The translations under genes were made by a program, and so were the position numbers. Positions 18,479-26,735 of a stretch of DNA of 64,000 bases are shown piece by piece. The DNA comes from Hasllibacter halocynthiae (GTDB lineage: Bacteria > Pseudomonadota > Alphaproteobacteria > Rhodobacterales > Rhodobacteraceae): the NCBI RefSeq assembly GCF_003003095.1, contig NZ_PVTT01000001.1:310001-374000 (forward strand). Direction: 5' to 3'. The notes under the pieces are model-generated. The model did no database searches. It saw only the letters and a program-made list of their open reading frames with translations, and was not told where the DNA came from. Each line of letters begins with the position of its first letter. The stretch's first letter is position 1.

Positions 18479-19478
18479 GGGGCGCCTCGTCAGGGTCGAG
18501 ATCGGGCTAGAGCCCCCCGCGCGCCTCGACAAGGCGCTCGCGCGCGACGTGGACCCGGGCGCGGCCCTCTCGCGCTCGCGTATCGCGGCGTTGATCGCGG
18601 CGGGGGCGGTGTCGCGCGGCGGGGTGGCCGAGACCTCGCCCAAGGCCGCCGTCCGCTCAGGCGAGGTCTGGTCGATCGCCGTCCCGGACCCCGCCGAGAG
18701 CCATATCGAGGCCGAGGCCATCCCCCTCGCGGTCGTCTACGAGGACGACGCCCTGATCGTGGTGGACAAGCCCGCCGGAATGGTCGTCCACCCCGCGCCC
18801 GGCACCCCTTCGGGCACGCTGGTGAACGCGCTGATGGCCCATTGCGGGGACCGCCTGTCGGGCGTGGGCGGTGTCGCGCGGCCGGGCATCGTGCACCGGA
18901 TCGACAAGGACACCTCGGGCCTTCTCGTGGTGGCGAAGACGGACGCGGCGCACGCGCACCTCTCGGACCTCTTCGCGCGACATGCGGTCCGGCGGGCCTA
19001 TCTCGCGGTCTGCCATGGGGTGCCGGACGGGGGCGACCCGCGGCTGCGCGGGGTGCCCGGCGCCTCCCTCGAGGATGGGTGGGTGAAGGTCACCACCCGG
19101 CTGGACCGTCACCGCACCGACCGTCAGCGCCAGGCGGTGTTCTTCGACCGGGGCCGCCACGCCGTAACCCGCCTGCGCGTCCGCGAGGCGTTCCAGGGCG
19201 CCGCCCTCGTCGAATGCCGGCTCGAGACCGGGCGGACCCATCAGATCAGGGTCCATATGCAGCATATCGGGCACGGGCTGATCGGCGATCCCGTCTATGG
19301 CGGTCGCCGCAAGCTGCCGAAGGACGCCCCCGGCGCGGCCGAGGCCGCGGCCTTTCCCCGGCAGGCGCTTCACGCCGCCACCTTGGGCTTTCCCCACCCC
19401 GGCACGGGCAAGCCCCTCCTCTTCGAGAGCGCGCCGCCCCCCGACATGGCGGCGCTGATCCGCGCGCTGCGGGGGTAG
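18477..19478 (+). CDS. RluA/RluD family 23S rRNA pseudouridine synthase
   Basis: The 333-residue enzyme has an N-terminal S4 RNA-binding domain (PARLDKALARD to SRIAALIAAGAV) and the RluA-type catalytic domain with the Asp motif GIVHRIDKDTSGLLVVAK and the later ETGRTHQIRVHMQHIGH. It converts uridines in 23S rRNA (or tRNA) to pseudouridine; length and S4 domain favour RluC/RluD type. The start codon overlaps that of the divergent gene, so its promoter must lie inside that gene. rpoH follows, as in many Rhodobacteraceae. Confidence 0.95.
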   Translation: MGRLVRVEIGLEPPARLDKALARDVDPGAALSRSRIAALIAAGAVSRGGVAETSPKAAVRSGEVWSIAVPDPAESHIEAEAIPLAVVYEDDALIVVDKPAGMVVHPAPGTPSGTLVNALMAHCGDRLSGVGGVARPGIVHRIDKDTSGLLVVAKTDAAHAHLSDLFARHAVRRAYLAVCHGVPDGGDPRLRGVPGASLEDGWVKVTTRLDRHRTDRQRQAVFFDRGRHAVTRLRVREAFQGAALVECRLETGRTHQIRVHMQHIGHGLIGDPVYGGRRKLPKDAPGAAEAAAFPRQALHAATLGFPHPGTGKPLLFESAPPPDMAALIRALRG

Positions 19479-19608
19479 GCGGGCGGCGGATGCCGGGGGA
19501 CGTGTGCGCGGCCGCGGGGATGCCCGTGCGCCCGAAGGGGATTGGAACAGCGGGGACTCGCGGGTCATTCTTCTTCCGCCAGGCGCCCCGTAACCGTCGA
19601 GGCAGATA

Positions 19609-19636
19609 TTGAACCGATCGGTTCAGTTCCTATATC
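19609..19636 (+). promoter_or_regulatory. rpoH promoter with overlapping 16-nt palindrome
   Basis: A -35 element TTGAAC (19,609-19,614) and a -10 element TATATC (19,631-19,636) are 16 bases apart. The perfect palindrome TGAACCGATCGGTTCA (19,610-19,625) covers the -35 box and spacer, the place a repressor dimer would sit. The -35 resembles sigma-32 type promoters (CTTGAA), so autoregulation is possible. Inferred from sequence only. Confidence 0.6.
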
Positions 19637-19663
19637 GATACCCCAAGAGAGGGAGAGTGCATT

Positions 19664-20569
19664 TTGGCGACATACGCGAACCTTCCGGCCCCCTCGCCCG
19701 AGCAGGGGCTGAACCGCTACCTCCAGCAGATCCGGCAGTTCCCCATGCTGGAGCCGGAGGAGGAATACATGCTGGCCAAGGCCTGGGTCGAGCAGGAGGA
19801 TACGGAGGCCGCGCACAAGCTGGTCACGTCCCACCTGCGCCTCGCGGCCAAGATCGCGATGGGCTATCGCGGCTACGGCCTGCCGCAGGCGGAGGTCATC
19901 TCCGAGGCCAACGTGGGGCTGATGCAGGCCGTCAAGAAGTTCGACCCCGAGAAGGGGTTCCGGCTGGCGACCTACGCTATGTGGTGGATCAGGGCGTCGA
20001 TCCAGGAATACGTCCTGCGGTCCTGGTCCATGGTCAAGCTGGGGACCACCTCGGCGCAGAAGAAGCTGTTCTTCAACCTCCGCAAGGCGAAGAACCGCAT
20101 CGGCGCGCTGGAGGAGGGCGACCTGCGCCCCGAGAACGTCGCGACCATCGCGAACCAGCTCGGCGTGACGGAGGCCGAGGTGGTCTCGATGAACCGGCGG
20201 ATGGCCGGCTCGGACGCCTCGCTGAACGTGCAGGTCGGGGCGCAGGACGGCGATTCCGGCGCGCAGTGGCAGGACTGGCTGACCGATGACAGCGCCGACC
20301 AGGCCAGCGAGGTCGCCGAGCGCGACGAGCTGGAGGTGCGGCGCGAGATGCTCGCCGGGGCGATGGACGTCCTGAACGAGCGCGAGGCCGACATCCTCAC
20401 CCGGCGCCGCCTGGCCGACGAGCCCGAGACGCTGGAGGATCTTTCCAAGGTTTACGGCGTCTCGCGCGAGCGGATCCGCCAGATCGAGGTCCGCGCTTTC
20501 GAGAAGCTGTCCGGCCGCATGCGCGAGCTGGCGGCCGAGAAAGGCCTTCTGGAGGAGGAGCCGGCCTAG
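19664..20569 (+). CDS. rpoH: RNA polymerase heat-shock sigma factor RpoH (sigma-32)
   Basis: The 301-residue sigma factor has region 1.2 (LNRYLQQIRQFPMLEPEEEY), region 2 (LVTSHLRLAAKIAMGYRGYG, FRLATYAMWWIRASIQEYVL), the RpoH box (QKKLFFNLRK) specific to sigma-32, and the region 4 helix-turn-helix ([16 protein letters not shown]). The start is a TTG at 19,664 behind GGGAGAG; no ATG fits the conserved N-terminus. A promoter with a palindrome precedes it and a strong terminator follows. Confidence 0.97.
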   Translation: MATYANLPAPSPEQGLNRYLQQIRQFPMLEPEEEYMLAKAWVEQEDTEAAHKLVTSHLRLAAKIAMGYRGYGLPQAEVISEANVGLMQAVKKFDPEKGFRLATYAMWWIRASIQEYVLRSWSMVKLGTTSAQKKLFFNLRKAKNRIGALEEGDLRPENVATIANQLGVTEAEVVSMNRRMAGSDASLNVQVGAQDGDSGAQWQDWLTDDSADQASEVAERDELEVRREMLAGAMDVLNEREADILTRRRLADEPETLEDLSKVYGVSRERIRQIEVRAFEKLSGRMRELAAEKGLLEEEPA

Positions 20570-20596
20570 ACCGGCCCCCTTCGACCGAGCCGCGGA

Positions 20597-20627
20597 GCGC
20601 CCCCTTCGCGGGGGCGCTTCCTTTTTC
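20597..20627 (+). terminator. Rho-independent terminator of rpoH
   Basis: GCGCCCCC (20,597-20,604) and GGGGGCGC (20,610-20,617) form a perfect 8-bp GC stem with a TTCGC loop, followed by TTCCTTTTT. This is the clearest intrinsic terminator in the window. Confidence 0.9.
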
Positions 20628-20642
20628 ACCGGAGGATATGCC

Positions 20643-20912
20643 ATGGCTGGCGGATGGACGCGCGACGGCGCGGTGAACGAGCAGATCGAAGCCTCGATCC
20701 AGGACGAGCTGGCGCGCCTGCGGGCCCATCGCGCCCCTTCGGGCGAGAGCGCGTATGACTGCGCCGAGTGCGGCGAGCCCATCCCCGAAGCGCGCCGCGA
20801 GGCCCTGCCGGGCGTGAAGCTCTGCGTGGAATGCGCGGGCGGGCGCGAGCGGCGGCCCGAGGCGCGCGGCGGTATCAACCGCCGGGGCTCGAAGGACAGC
20901 CAGCTGAAGTGA
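20643..20912 (+). CDS. DksA/TraR family C4-type zinc-finger protein
   Basis: The 89-residue protein has a short helical N-terminus and the C4 zinc finger DCAECGEPIPEARREAL...LCVECA (Cys-x2-Cys-x17-Cys-x2-Cys) of the DksA/TraR family. Short members such as YbiI/TraR-like proteins act on RNA polymerase through its secondary channel; here that role is inferred from family. GGAGGATATGCC precedes the ATG. Confidence 0.9.
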   Translation: MAGGWTRDGAVNEQIEASIQDELARLRAHRAPSGESAYDCAECGEPIPEARREALPGVKLCVECAGGRERRPEARGGINRRGSKDSQLK

Positions 20913-20921
20913 GGACCGACC

Positions 20922-20961
20922 CGGCCGCCCCGCCCAGGCAAGCCGCATGGCGGGGCGGCCG
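20922..20961. terminator. 13-bp hairpin between convergent genes
   Basis: CGGCCGCCCCGCC (20,922-20,934) and GGCGGGGCGGCCG (20,949-20,961) are a perfect 13-bp inverted repeat in the short gap between the DksA-like gene and pepF, which converge. It has no T-tract on either side but is well placed as a bidirectional terminator. Confidence 0.6.
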
Positions 20962-20964
20962 CGA

Positions 20965-22746
20965 TCAGGCGTCGAGCGCCTCCAGCTCGTCGATGAGGCC
21001 TTCGATCATCGAGAGGCCCTTGTTCCAGAAGGCCGGATCCGAAGCGTCGAGGCCGAAGGGCTTCAGCAGCTCGGAATGGTGCTTCGAGCCGCCGGCCTCC
21101 AGCATGGCGAAGTACTTGTCCTCGAAGCCTTCCTCGCCTTCCTGGTAAACGGCATAGAGCGCGTTCACGAGCCCGTCGCCGAAGGCATAGGCGTATACGT
21201 AGAATGGCGAGTGGACGAAGTGCGGGACATAGGCCCAGAAGCTCTCGTAGCCGTCCATGAAATCGAAGGCCGGGCCCAGGGATTCGCCCTGGACGGACAT
21301 CCAGAGCGCGCCGATGTCCTCCGGCGTCAGCTCGCCCCTGGTGCGGCGGGCGTCGTGAAGCTTCACCTCGAAGTCGTAGAAGGCGATCTGCCGAACGACC
21401 GTGTTGATCATGTCCTCGACCTTGCCGGCGAGCAGGACCTTCCTCGTCCGGTCGTCCGGCGCCTCGGCCAGCATGGCGCGGAAGGTCAGCATCTCGCCGA
21501 AGACCGACGCCGTCTCGGCGAGGGTCAGGGGGGTGGCGGACAGCAGCTCGCCCTGCCGCGCGGCGAGGCGCTGGTGCACCCCGTGCCCCAGCTCGTGCGC
21601 GAGGGTCATCACGTCGCGCGGCTTCCCTAGATAGTTCAGCATCACGAACGGGTTGGCATCCGCCACGGTCGGGTGGGCAAAGGCGCCGGGCGCCTTGCCG
21701 GGCTTCACGGGCGCGTCGATCCAGCCTTCGGTGAAGAAGGGCCGGGCGAGGTCGGCCATGCGCGTATCGAACCCCCCGTAGGCGCCCATCACGGTCGCCT
21801 TCGCCTCGTCCCAGGGAACGAGGCGGTCGTCCTCCATCGGCAGGGGGGCGTTGCGGTCCCAGACCTGCAGCTTGTCCAGCCCGAGCCACTTCCGCTTCAT
21901 CTCGTAGTAGCGGTGCGAGAGGCGGGGATACGCCTTCACGACGGCGTCGCGCAGGGCCTCGACCACCTCGGGCTCGACGTCGTTGGCCAGGTGGCGGGAG
22001 GCCATGGGGCCGTCGAAGCGGCGCCAGCGATCCTCGACCTCCTTCTGCTTGGCGAGGGTGTTGTGGACGCGCGCGAAGGTCTTCTCGTTCGCCTTCAGGA
22101 CCTCTGCGACGGCGCGAGCGGCGGCCTCGCGCCTGTCGCGGTCCGGGTCGGTGAGGAGGTTCAGCGTCGCCTCGATCCCCATCTCCTCGCCGTCCACCTC
22201 GAAGAGGAGGCCGGCGATCGTCTCGTCGAAGAGCTTGTTCCAGGCCGACGCCCCGACGGTCGAGGCGTCGTGGAGGAACCTCTCCAGCTCGTCGGAGAGC
22301 TGGTGCGGCTTCATGGCGCGCATCCGGTCGAAGACGGGCTTGTAGCGGGCGAGATCGCCGGTGGTGAAGGTCCGCTCGTAATCCCCGTCCGGGATCTCGT
22401 TCATCTCGAGCGAGAAGAAGACCAGGGGCTTCGTCGCCTCGGTGATCCGGTCCTGGGCGTCCGACATGGCCTTGGCGCGGGCGGCGTCGGTCGTGTGCTG
22501 GTAGTAGCGCAAGCCGAAGAAGGACATCAGCCGCCCGGCCATGAGGTCGATCCCCTCGTAGCGCCGCACGCATTCCAGCATCCCGCCGGAGTCGAGCGAG
22601 GCGAGCCTTCCCTCGTAGTCCGTTGCGAAGGAAGCGCATTCCGTCTCGGCGCGCTCGAAGTCCGCCTTGATGCGGGGATCCTCTGGGCCGTCGTAGAGGG
22701 TGCCGAGGTCCCATTCGGGAAGCGTGCCGAGCGTGTCGTCGAGCAT
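20965..22746 (-). CDS. pepF: Oligoendopeptidase F (M3 family metallopeptidase)
   Basis: The 593-residue cytosolic zinc peptidase cleaves short peptides. The zinc site HELGHGVHQ (HExxH) lies about residue 388-396, after the conserved VMLNYLGKPRDVMTLA, and the family's GESLGPAFDFMDGYESFW and SPFYVYAYAFGDGLV follow. The N-terminal helical domain (TLPEWDLGTLYDGPEDP) and the length are typical of PepF/M3B. It is monocistronic, bounded by a terminator-like hairpin. Confidence 0.96.
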   Translation of the reverse strand: MLDDTLGTLPEWDLGTLYDGPEDPRIKADFERAETECASFATDYEGRLASLDSGGMLECVRRYEGIDLMAGRLMSFFGLRYYQHTTDAARAKAMSDAQDRITEATKPLVFFSLEMNEIPDGDYERTFTTGDLARYKPVFDRMRAMKPHQLSDELERFLHDASTVGASAWNKLFDETIAGLLFEVDGEEMGIEATLNLLTDPDRDRREAAARAVAEVLKANEKTFARVHNTLAKQKEVEDRWRRFDGPMASRHLANDVEPEVVEALRDAVVKAYPRLSHRYYEMKRKWLGLDKLQVWDRNAPLPMEDDRLVPWDEAKATVMGAYGGFDTRMADLARPFFTEGWIDAPVKPGKAPGAFAHPTVADANPFVMLNYLGKPRDVMTLAHELGHGVHQRLAARQGELLSATPLTLAETASVFGEMLTFRAMLAEAPDDRTRKVLLAGKVEDMINTVVRQIAFYDFEVKLHDARRTRGELTPEDIGALWMSVQGESLGPAFDFMDGYESFWAYVPHFVHSPFYVYAYAFGDGLVNALYAVYQEGEEGFEDKYFAMLEAGGSKHHSELLKPFGLDASDPAFWNKGLSMIEGLIDELEALDA

Positions 22747-22809
22747 GGGTGTCTCCGGGTTCGGGTCGGTGGCGATGTAGGCGCGGCGGCCCGGGATGTG
22801 TAGCCGTGC

Positions 22810-23703
22810 CTAGAAGCCGTAGAGGCGGGCGGGGTTGTCCACGAGGATCCGCTGGCGGTCGCCGGGATCGGGCACCTGCTCCATGAACCGGTCGAGGAGC
22901 CTGCCGGCGTCGGGCATCGTGGCGCCGCCGAGCATGATGTGCGGCCAGTCCGAGCCCCAGAGGCAGCGTTCGGGATTGGCGGCGACGAGCGCCCGGACGA
23001 ACGGGTCCGTGTCGTCCCAGTCGGGCGAGAGCCGGTAGGGCGCGGAGAGCTTCGCCCAGACGTTTCCGTCCTTCAGCGCGTCGCAAAGCGCGGCGAATCC
23101 GGGGGATCGCGGGCCAGGGCCCAGGTCCGAGGGCCAGCCGGCATGGTCGATCACGAGGGGGCACGGCAGGGCGCGCGCGTCCTCGGCCACCTCCTCCATG
23201 TGCCGGTCGGCATGGAGAAGCATCTGCACGTGCATCCCCCGCGCGGCGAGGCGGGGCGCGAGGGCCTTCGCGCCGGGCCAGTCGAGGACGCCGCCGTGCA
23301 CGTAGTTGATCCGTATGCCCTTCGCGCCCCTCCGCGCGAGGTCGTCGAGCGTGCCGTCCGAGACGTCCCCGGTCACGAGGACGATCCCCCTGGCCATGTC
23401 GCCGAGACGCTCGACCGTCTCGAGCGTGACGGTGTTGTCCGTGCCGTAGAGAATGGACTGGACGATCACCGCGCGGGTGCATCCGAGCGTGTCGAGATGC
23501 AGCCGGAACAGGGTGAGCCATTCCTCGTAGCCGCCTATCTCGGCAGGGCTTTCCGCGTGGGTGCCCGACAGGGCGTGCTCCGGGCCCGACAGCATGTGGA
23601 CATGGGCGTCGCAGGCCCCGAGGGGCGCGCGGGTGGTGGGCACCTTGGGCATCCGTGCGGGCGCCTCGCCGGCGGGGATGCGGTCCTGGGGGGCGTCTGG
23701 CAT
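22810..23703 (-). CDS. Amidohydrolase, 2-pyrone-4,6-dicarboxylate hydrolase (LigI)-like
   Basis: The 297-residue protein belongs to the amidohydrolase superfamily: metal-site DAHVHML at residues about 31-37, GIRINYVHGG, VIDHAGWPSD, and WGSDWPHIML with the catalytic Asp, ending VDNPARLYGF. The arrangement is that of LigI-type lactonases, but related enzymes act on other lactones and the substrate is not proven. The ATG at 23,703 has GAAGGA upstream. It is not next to other aromatic-degradation genes. Confidence 0.85.
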   Translation of the reverse strand: MPDAPQDRIPAGEAPARMPKVPTTRAPLGACDAHVHMLSGPEHALSGTHAESPAEIGGYEEWLTLFRLHLDTLGCTRAVIVQSILYGTDNTVTLETVERLGDMARGIVLVTGDVSDGTLDDLARRGAKGIRINYVHGGVLDWPGAKALAPRLAARGMHVQMLLHADRHMEEVAEDARALPCPLVIDHAGWPSDLGPGPRSPGFAALCDALKDGNVWAKLSAPYRLSPDWDDTDPFVRALVAANPERCLWGSDWPHIMLGGATMPDAGRLLDRFMEQVPDPGDRQRILVDNPARLYGF

Positions 23704-23938
23704 CGGTCGGTCCTTCTCTGGTCCGGCGCAGGTGGGGCGCGAGGGGTCTTCGTCCACCGCGTCAACCTTCGGTTCACGTTTCGCCCCTATGGTGGGCGTC
23801 ATGCGACGAATCACCTTCATCGCATCCCTGGTCCTCGCGCTGATCCGCGGGGCGGGGGTGCCGGCGGACGGGGCCTCCGGGGGCGCCGGCGGGGAAGGTG
23901 CGCCCGGCGCACCGGCAGGGGTGCCGGAACGCGCGCCC

Positions 23939-25537
23939 TCAGCCGTAGGCGGCGAGCATCTCCTTCAGGTCGCCGAGGGTGTTGGCCTCGGCGATGGGCT
24001 TGTCGTGCCGCCAGCGGAGCATCCGGGGGAAGCGCAGCGCCACGCCCGACTTGTGCCGGGGCGAGGCCTGGATCCCCTCGAACCCGATCTCGAACACGTG
24101 GTGGGGCCTCACGGCGCGGACGGGGCCGTACCGCTCCAGCGTGTTGCGGCGGACCCAGGCGGTGATGCGCCGGAACTCCTCGTCCGTGAGGCCGGAATAG
24201 GCCTTCGCGAAGGGCGTCAGCTCGTCCCCGTTCCAGACCGCGAAGGTGAAGTCGGTGAAGAGGCCGGCGCGCCGGCCGTGGCCCTGCTGGGCGTAGATCA
24301 TCACCGCGTCGACGGTCAGGGGGTCGACCTTCCACTTCCACCAGTCGCCCTTGCGGCGCCCGTCGCGATAGGGGCTGTCGCCGCGCTTGAGCATCACGCC
24401 CTCGGCCCCGAGCGCGCGCGAGCCCGCGCGGATCGCCGCGAGGTCGTCCCAGCCCTCGAAGGCGAGAAGGCGCGAGAGGTCGAGGGGCGCGTCCTTCGGC
24501 ACCCCCTCCATCAGCCCCTCGAGGATCGCGCGCCGCTCGTCGAAGGGGCGCGCGCGGACGTCCCGACCCTGCCATTCGAGGACGTCGTAGGCGCGCAGCA
24601 CGGCCGGCGCCTCCTGGAGCAGCTTCTTCGGCACCGTCTTGCGGCCGATCCGGGTCTGGAGGCGCGCGAAGGGCAGCGGGGCGCCCGCCTCGTGGTCCCA
24701 GGCGAGCACCTCGCCGTCGATCACGGTGCCGTCGGGCACGAAGTCGCGGGTGGCGGCCATCTCGGGGAAGCGGTCGGTGATCAGCTCCTCCCCGCGGGAC
24801 CAGAGGTGATGCTCGCCCCCCCGCCGGACGAGCTGGCCGCGGATGCCGTCCCACTTGTGCTCGGCCCGCCAGGCCGCGGGGTCGCCGAGGCCCTCCGGCG
24901 GGTCGTCGAGCTGGTAGGCGAGGTAGAAGGGATAGGGCCGCGAGAGGTCCGCCGAAGGGTCGGGCGTCAGGATCAGCGCGTCCCAGGTGACGTCGTCGGG
25001 GGCCCACCGGCCCATCAGACGGTGGGCGATCTCGGCCTCCTCGATGCCGGTGGCCTGGGCGAGGGCGCGCGACATCAGCTTCTGCGAGACGCCGACCCGG
25101 AGCTGCCCGGTGATGAGCTTGTTGAAGAGGAACCGCTCGGTCCCGCCGAGCGTGTCCCAGGCGTCGAGCACGTCTGCGCGGCGCTCGGCCTCGGGAAGGG
25201 CGGCGAGCGCGCGGATGCGGTCGATCCAGCCGGAGAGGGTGAGGTCCGCCGTGCGAGAGGGGTCCGGCAGGACGAGCTGGATCGTCTCGGCGAGGTCGCC
25301 GACGATCGGGTAGCTCTCCTCGAAGAGCCAGAGGGGGATACCGGCGGCCCGGGCCGCCCATTCGCGCAGGAAGGTGGCGTTCACCGTGCGCTTCGGCCGC
25401 CGCCCGGAAAGGAGCGCCACGGTCCAGAGGCGGTCCCGTTCGGGCGCGTCCTCGAAATAGGCCTTCAGCGCGGCGACCTTGGGCAGCACCCGCGTGGTGG
25501 CGTCGAGCGCCTCGTAGAGCTGGGCGAAGCGCTTCAT
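23939..25537 (-). CDS. ATP-dependent DNA ligase (cisplatin-response type)
   Basis: The 532-residue ligase has an N-terminal DNA-binding domain (MKRFAQLYEALDATT, FNKLITGQLRVGVSQKLM), the nucleotidyltransferase domain with adenylated Lys228 in EHKWDGIRG, DGEVLAWD, GVMLKRGDSPY and WWKWK, and an OB-fold. It is the type found beside an MBL-fold exonuclease in DNA-damage-response operons. Here the exonuclease lies upstream on the same strand, with a 58-codon ORF coupled to both by ATGA overlaps. The usual helicase of such clusters is not in the window. Confidence 0.93.
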   Translation of the reverse strand: MKRFAQLYEALDATTRVLPKVAALKAYFEDAPERDRLWTVALLSGRRPKRTVNATFLREWAARAAGIPLWLFEESYPIVGDLAETIQLVLPDPSRTADLTLSGWIDRIRALAALPEAERRADVLDAWDTLGGTERFLFNKLITGQLRVGVSQKLMSRALAQATGIEEAEIAHRLMGRWAPDDVTWDALILTPDPSADLSRPYPFYLAYQLDDPPEGLGDPAAWRAEHKWDGIRGQLVRRGGEHHLWSRGEELITDRFPEMAATRDFVPDGTVIDGEVLAWDHEAGAPLPFARLQTRIGRKTVPKKLLQEAPAVLRAYDVLEWQGRDVRARPFDERRAILEGLMEGVPKDAPLDLSRLLAFEGWDDLAAIRAGSRALGAEGVMLKRGDSPYRDGRRKGDWWKWKVDPLTVDAVMIYAQQGHGRRAGLFTDFTFAVWNGDELTPFAKAYSGLTDEEFRRITAWVRRNTLERYGPVRAVRPHHVFEIGFEGIQASPRHKSGVALRFPRMLRWRHDKPIAEANTLGDLKEMLAAYG

Positions 25538-25710
25538 CCGGCACGCCCGGGAAGGGCGGTCCCGCGCCCGCGGGTGCCTGCGGACGGGGCGAGCGGCAGG
25601 GACGGTCCGGCCCGGCGGCCGAGCGCCCGTTCGCGGCGGAGGCGCGCCCGAGCCGCCGTCGAGGCACGGGGAGGGACGAGCGGCGCGTCGAGGGGCGGCG
25701 GCCGGGTCAT
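25534..25710 (-). CDS. Small coupled ORF between exonuclease and ligase (58 aa)
   Basis: The frame starts at an ATG overlapping the exonuclease stop (ATGA, 25,710-25,707) and stops at a TGA overlapping the ligase ATG (25,537-25,534). It fills the 170-base gap exactly. The peptide is rich in Arg, Pro and Ala (MTRPPPLDAPLVPPRAS) with no known domain. It may be a real small protein, or a frame kept only to couple translation of the ligase to the exonuclease. Composition cannot tell these apart. Confidence 0.45.
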   Translation of the reverse strand: MTRPPPLDAPLVPPRASTAARARLRRERALGRRAGPSLPLAPSAGTRGRGTALPGRAG

Positions 25711-26735
25711 GCGGCGTCCTCCGCCGTGCCGGGGTCGGGCGAATCCAGCGTCTCGCCCTCGTACTCGGTCTCGACGGGGCGGGCGTCGTAGCCCTGCTCG
25801 CGCAGCCAGCGGGCGAAGATGGAGGTGTAGCCGTGGGTGACGAAGACGCGGGTGGCGCCGGTGGCGGCGACGGCCTCGTTCAGGCCGGGCCAGTCGGCGT
25901 GGTCGGACATGACGAACCCCTTGTCCGCCGCTCGGCGGCGGCGGACCCCGCGCATGGCCATCCAGCCGCTCGCGAAGGCGGTGGCCGCCTGCGGGAAGCG
26001 GCGCATCCACGGCCCGCCCATGGCCGAGGGGGTGGCGACGACGAGGGCGCCGGGATGGTCCTTGATGCGCGTCTCGGGCGTCACGCGGATCGTGTCCGGC
26101 AGGCGGATGCCCTGGGCGCGCATGACGGCGTTGGTGTTCTCGACCGCGCCGTGGGTGAGGATGGGCCCGATGGAGGCGTCGACGGAGGCGAGGATGCGCT
26201 GCGCCTTGCCCAGGGCGTAGGCGCCGACGACGGCCGGGCGCCCATCGGCGGCCGCGGCGCGCCACCAGGCGTCGATGGCGGCGTTCTCCTCCTCGAAGGG
26301 GCGCCACTTGAAGACGGGCAGGCCGAAGGTCGATTCGGTGATGAAGGCGTGGCAGCGCACGGGCTCGAACGGCTCGGAGAGGCCGTCGGGCGCGGTCTTG
26401 TAGTCGCCCGAGGCGACCCAGACCTCGCCGCCCACCTCGACCCGGATCTGCGCGCTGCCGGGGACGTGCCCCGCCGGGTGGAAGGAGACGGTGGCCCCGC
26501 CGATCCGCCGCCGCTCGCCATAGGCGATGCCCTCCAGCACCGCCTCCGGGCCCAGGCGGTGGCGCATGACCGGCAGCGCGGCCTCCGTCGCGAGATAGCG
26601 GCCCATGCCGTCATGCGCGTGGTCCGCGTGGCCGTGGGTGACGAGGGCGCGGTCCACGGGGCGCCACGGATCGATGAAGAAGTCGCCCGCGGGGCAGTGG
26701 ATGCCCCGTTCGGTGAAGCGAAGGACGTCGGCCAT
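25707..26735 (-). CDS. Ligase-associated DNA damage response exonuclease (MBL fold)
   Basis: The 342-residue protein is a beta-CASP-type metallo-beta-lactamase nuclease: HGHADHAHDG (residues 34-43), FHPAGHVPGSAQIRVE, VWVASGDYKTAPDG, TESTFGLPVF, and the late HGYTSIFARWL. Such exonucleases act with an ATP-dependent ligase in a repair cluster, and the ligase is the next-but-one gene here. The ATG at 26,735 matches the family N-terminus (MADVLRFTERGIHCPAGDFF). Confidence 0.92.
   Translation of the reverse strand: MADVLRFTERGIHCPAGDFFIDPWRPVDRALVTHGHADHAHDGMGRYLATEAALPVMRHRLGPEAVLEGIAYGERRRIGGATVSFHPAGHVPGSAQIRVEVGGEVWVASGDYKTAPDGLSEPFEPVRCHAFITESTFGLPVFKWRPFEEENAAIDAWWRAAAADGRPAVVGAYALGKAQRILASVDASIGPILTHGAVENTNAVMRAQGIRLPDTIRVTPETRIKDHPGALVVATPSAMGGPWMRRFPQAATAFASGWMAMRGVRRRRAADKGFVMSDHADWPGLNEAVAATGATRVFVTHGYTSIFARWLREQGYDARPVETEYEGETLDSPDPGTAEDAA

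Noticed and set aside
19565-23521. A 1318-codon minus-strand frame across rpoH, the DksA-like gene, pepF and the amidohydrolase
   Set aside because: It crosses several well-supported genes on both strands and reads as Arg-rich low complexity; a product of high GC content.
23801-23938. Short plus-strand frame starting MRRITFIASLVLALIRG
   Set aside because: It looks like a signal peptide, but the frame runs into the ligase gene on the opposite strand with no stop before it and no domain; a chance frame is more likely.
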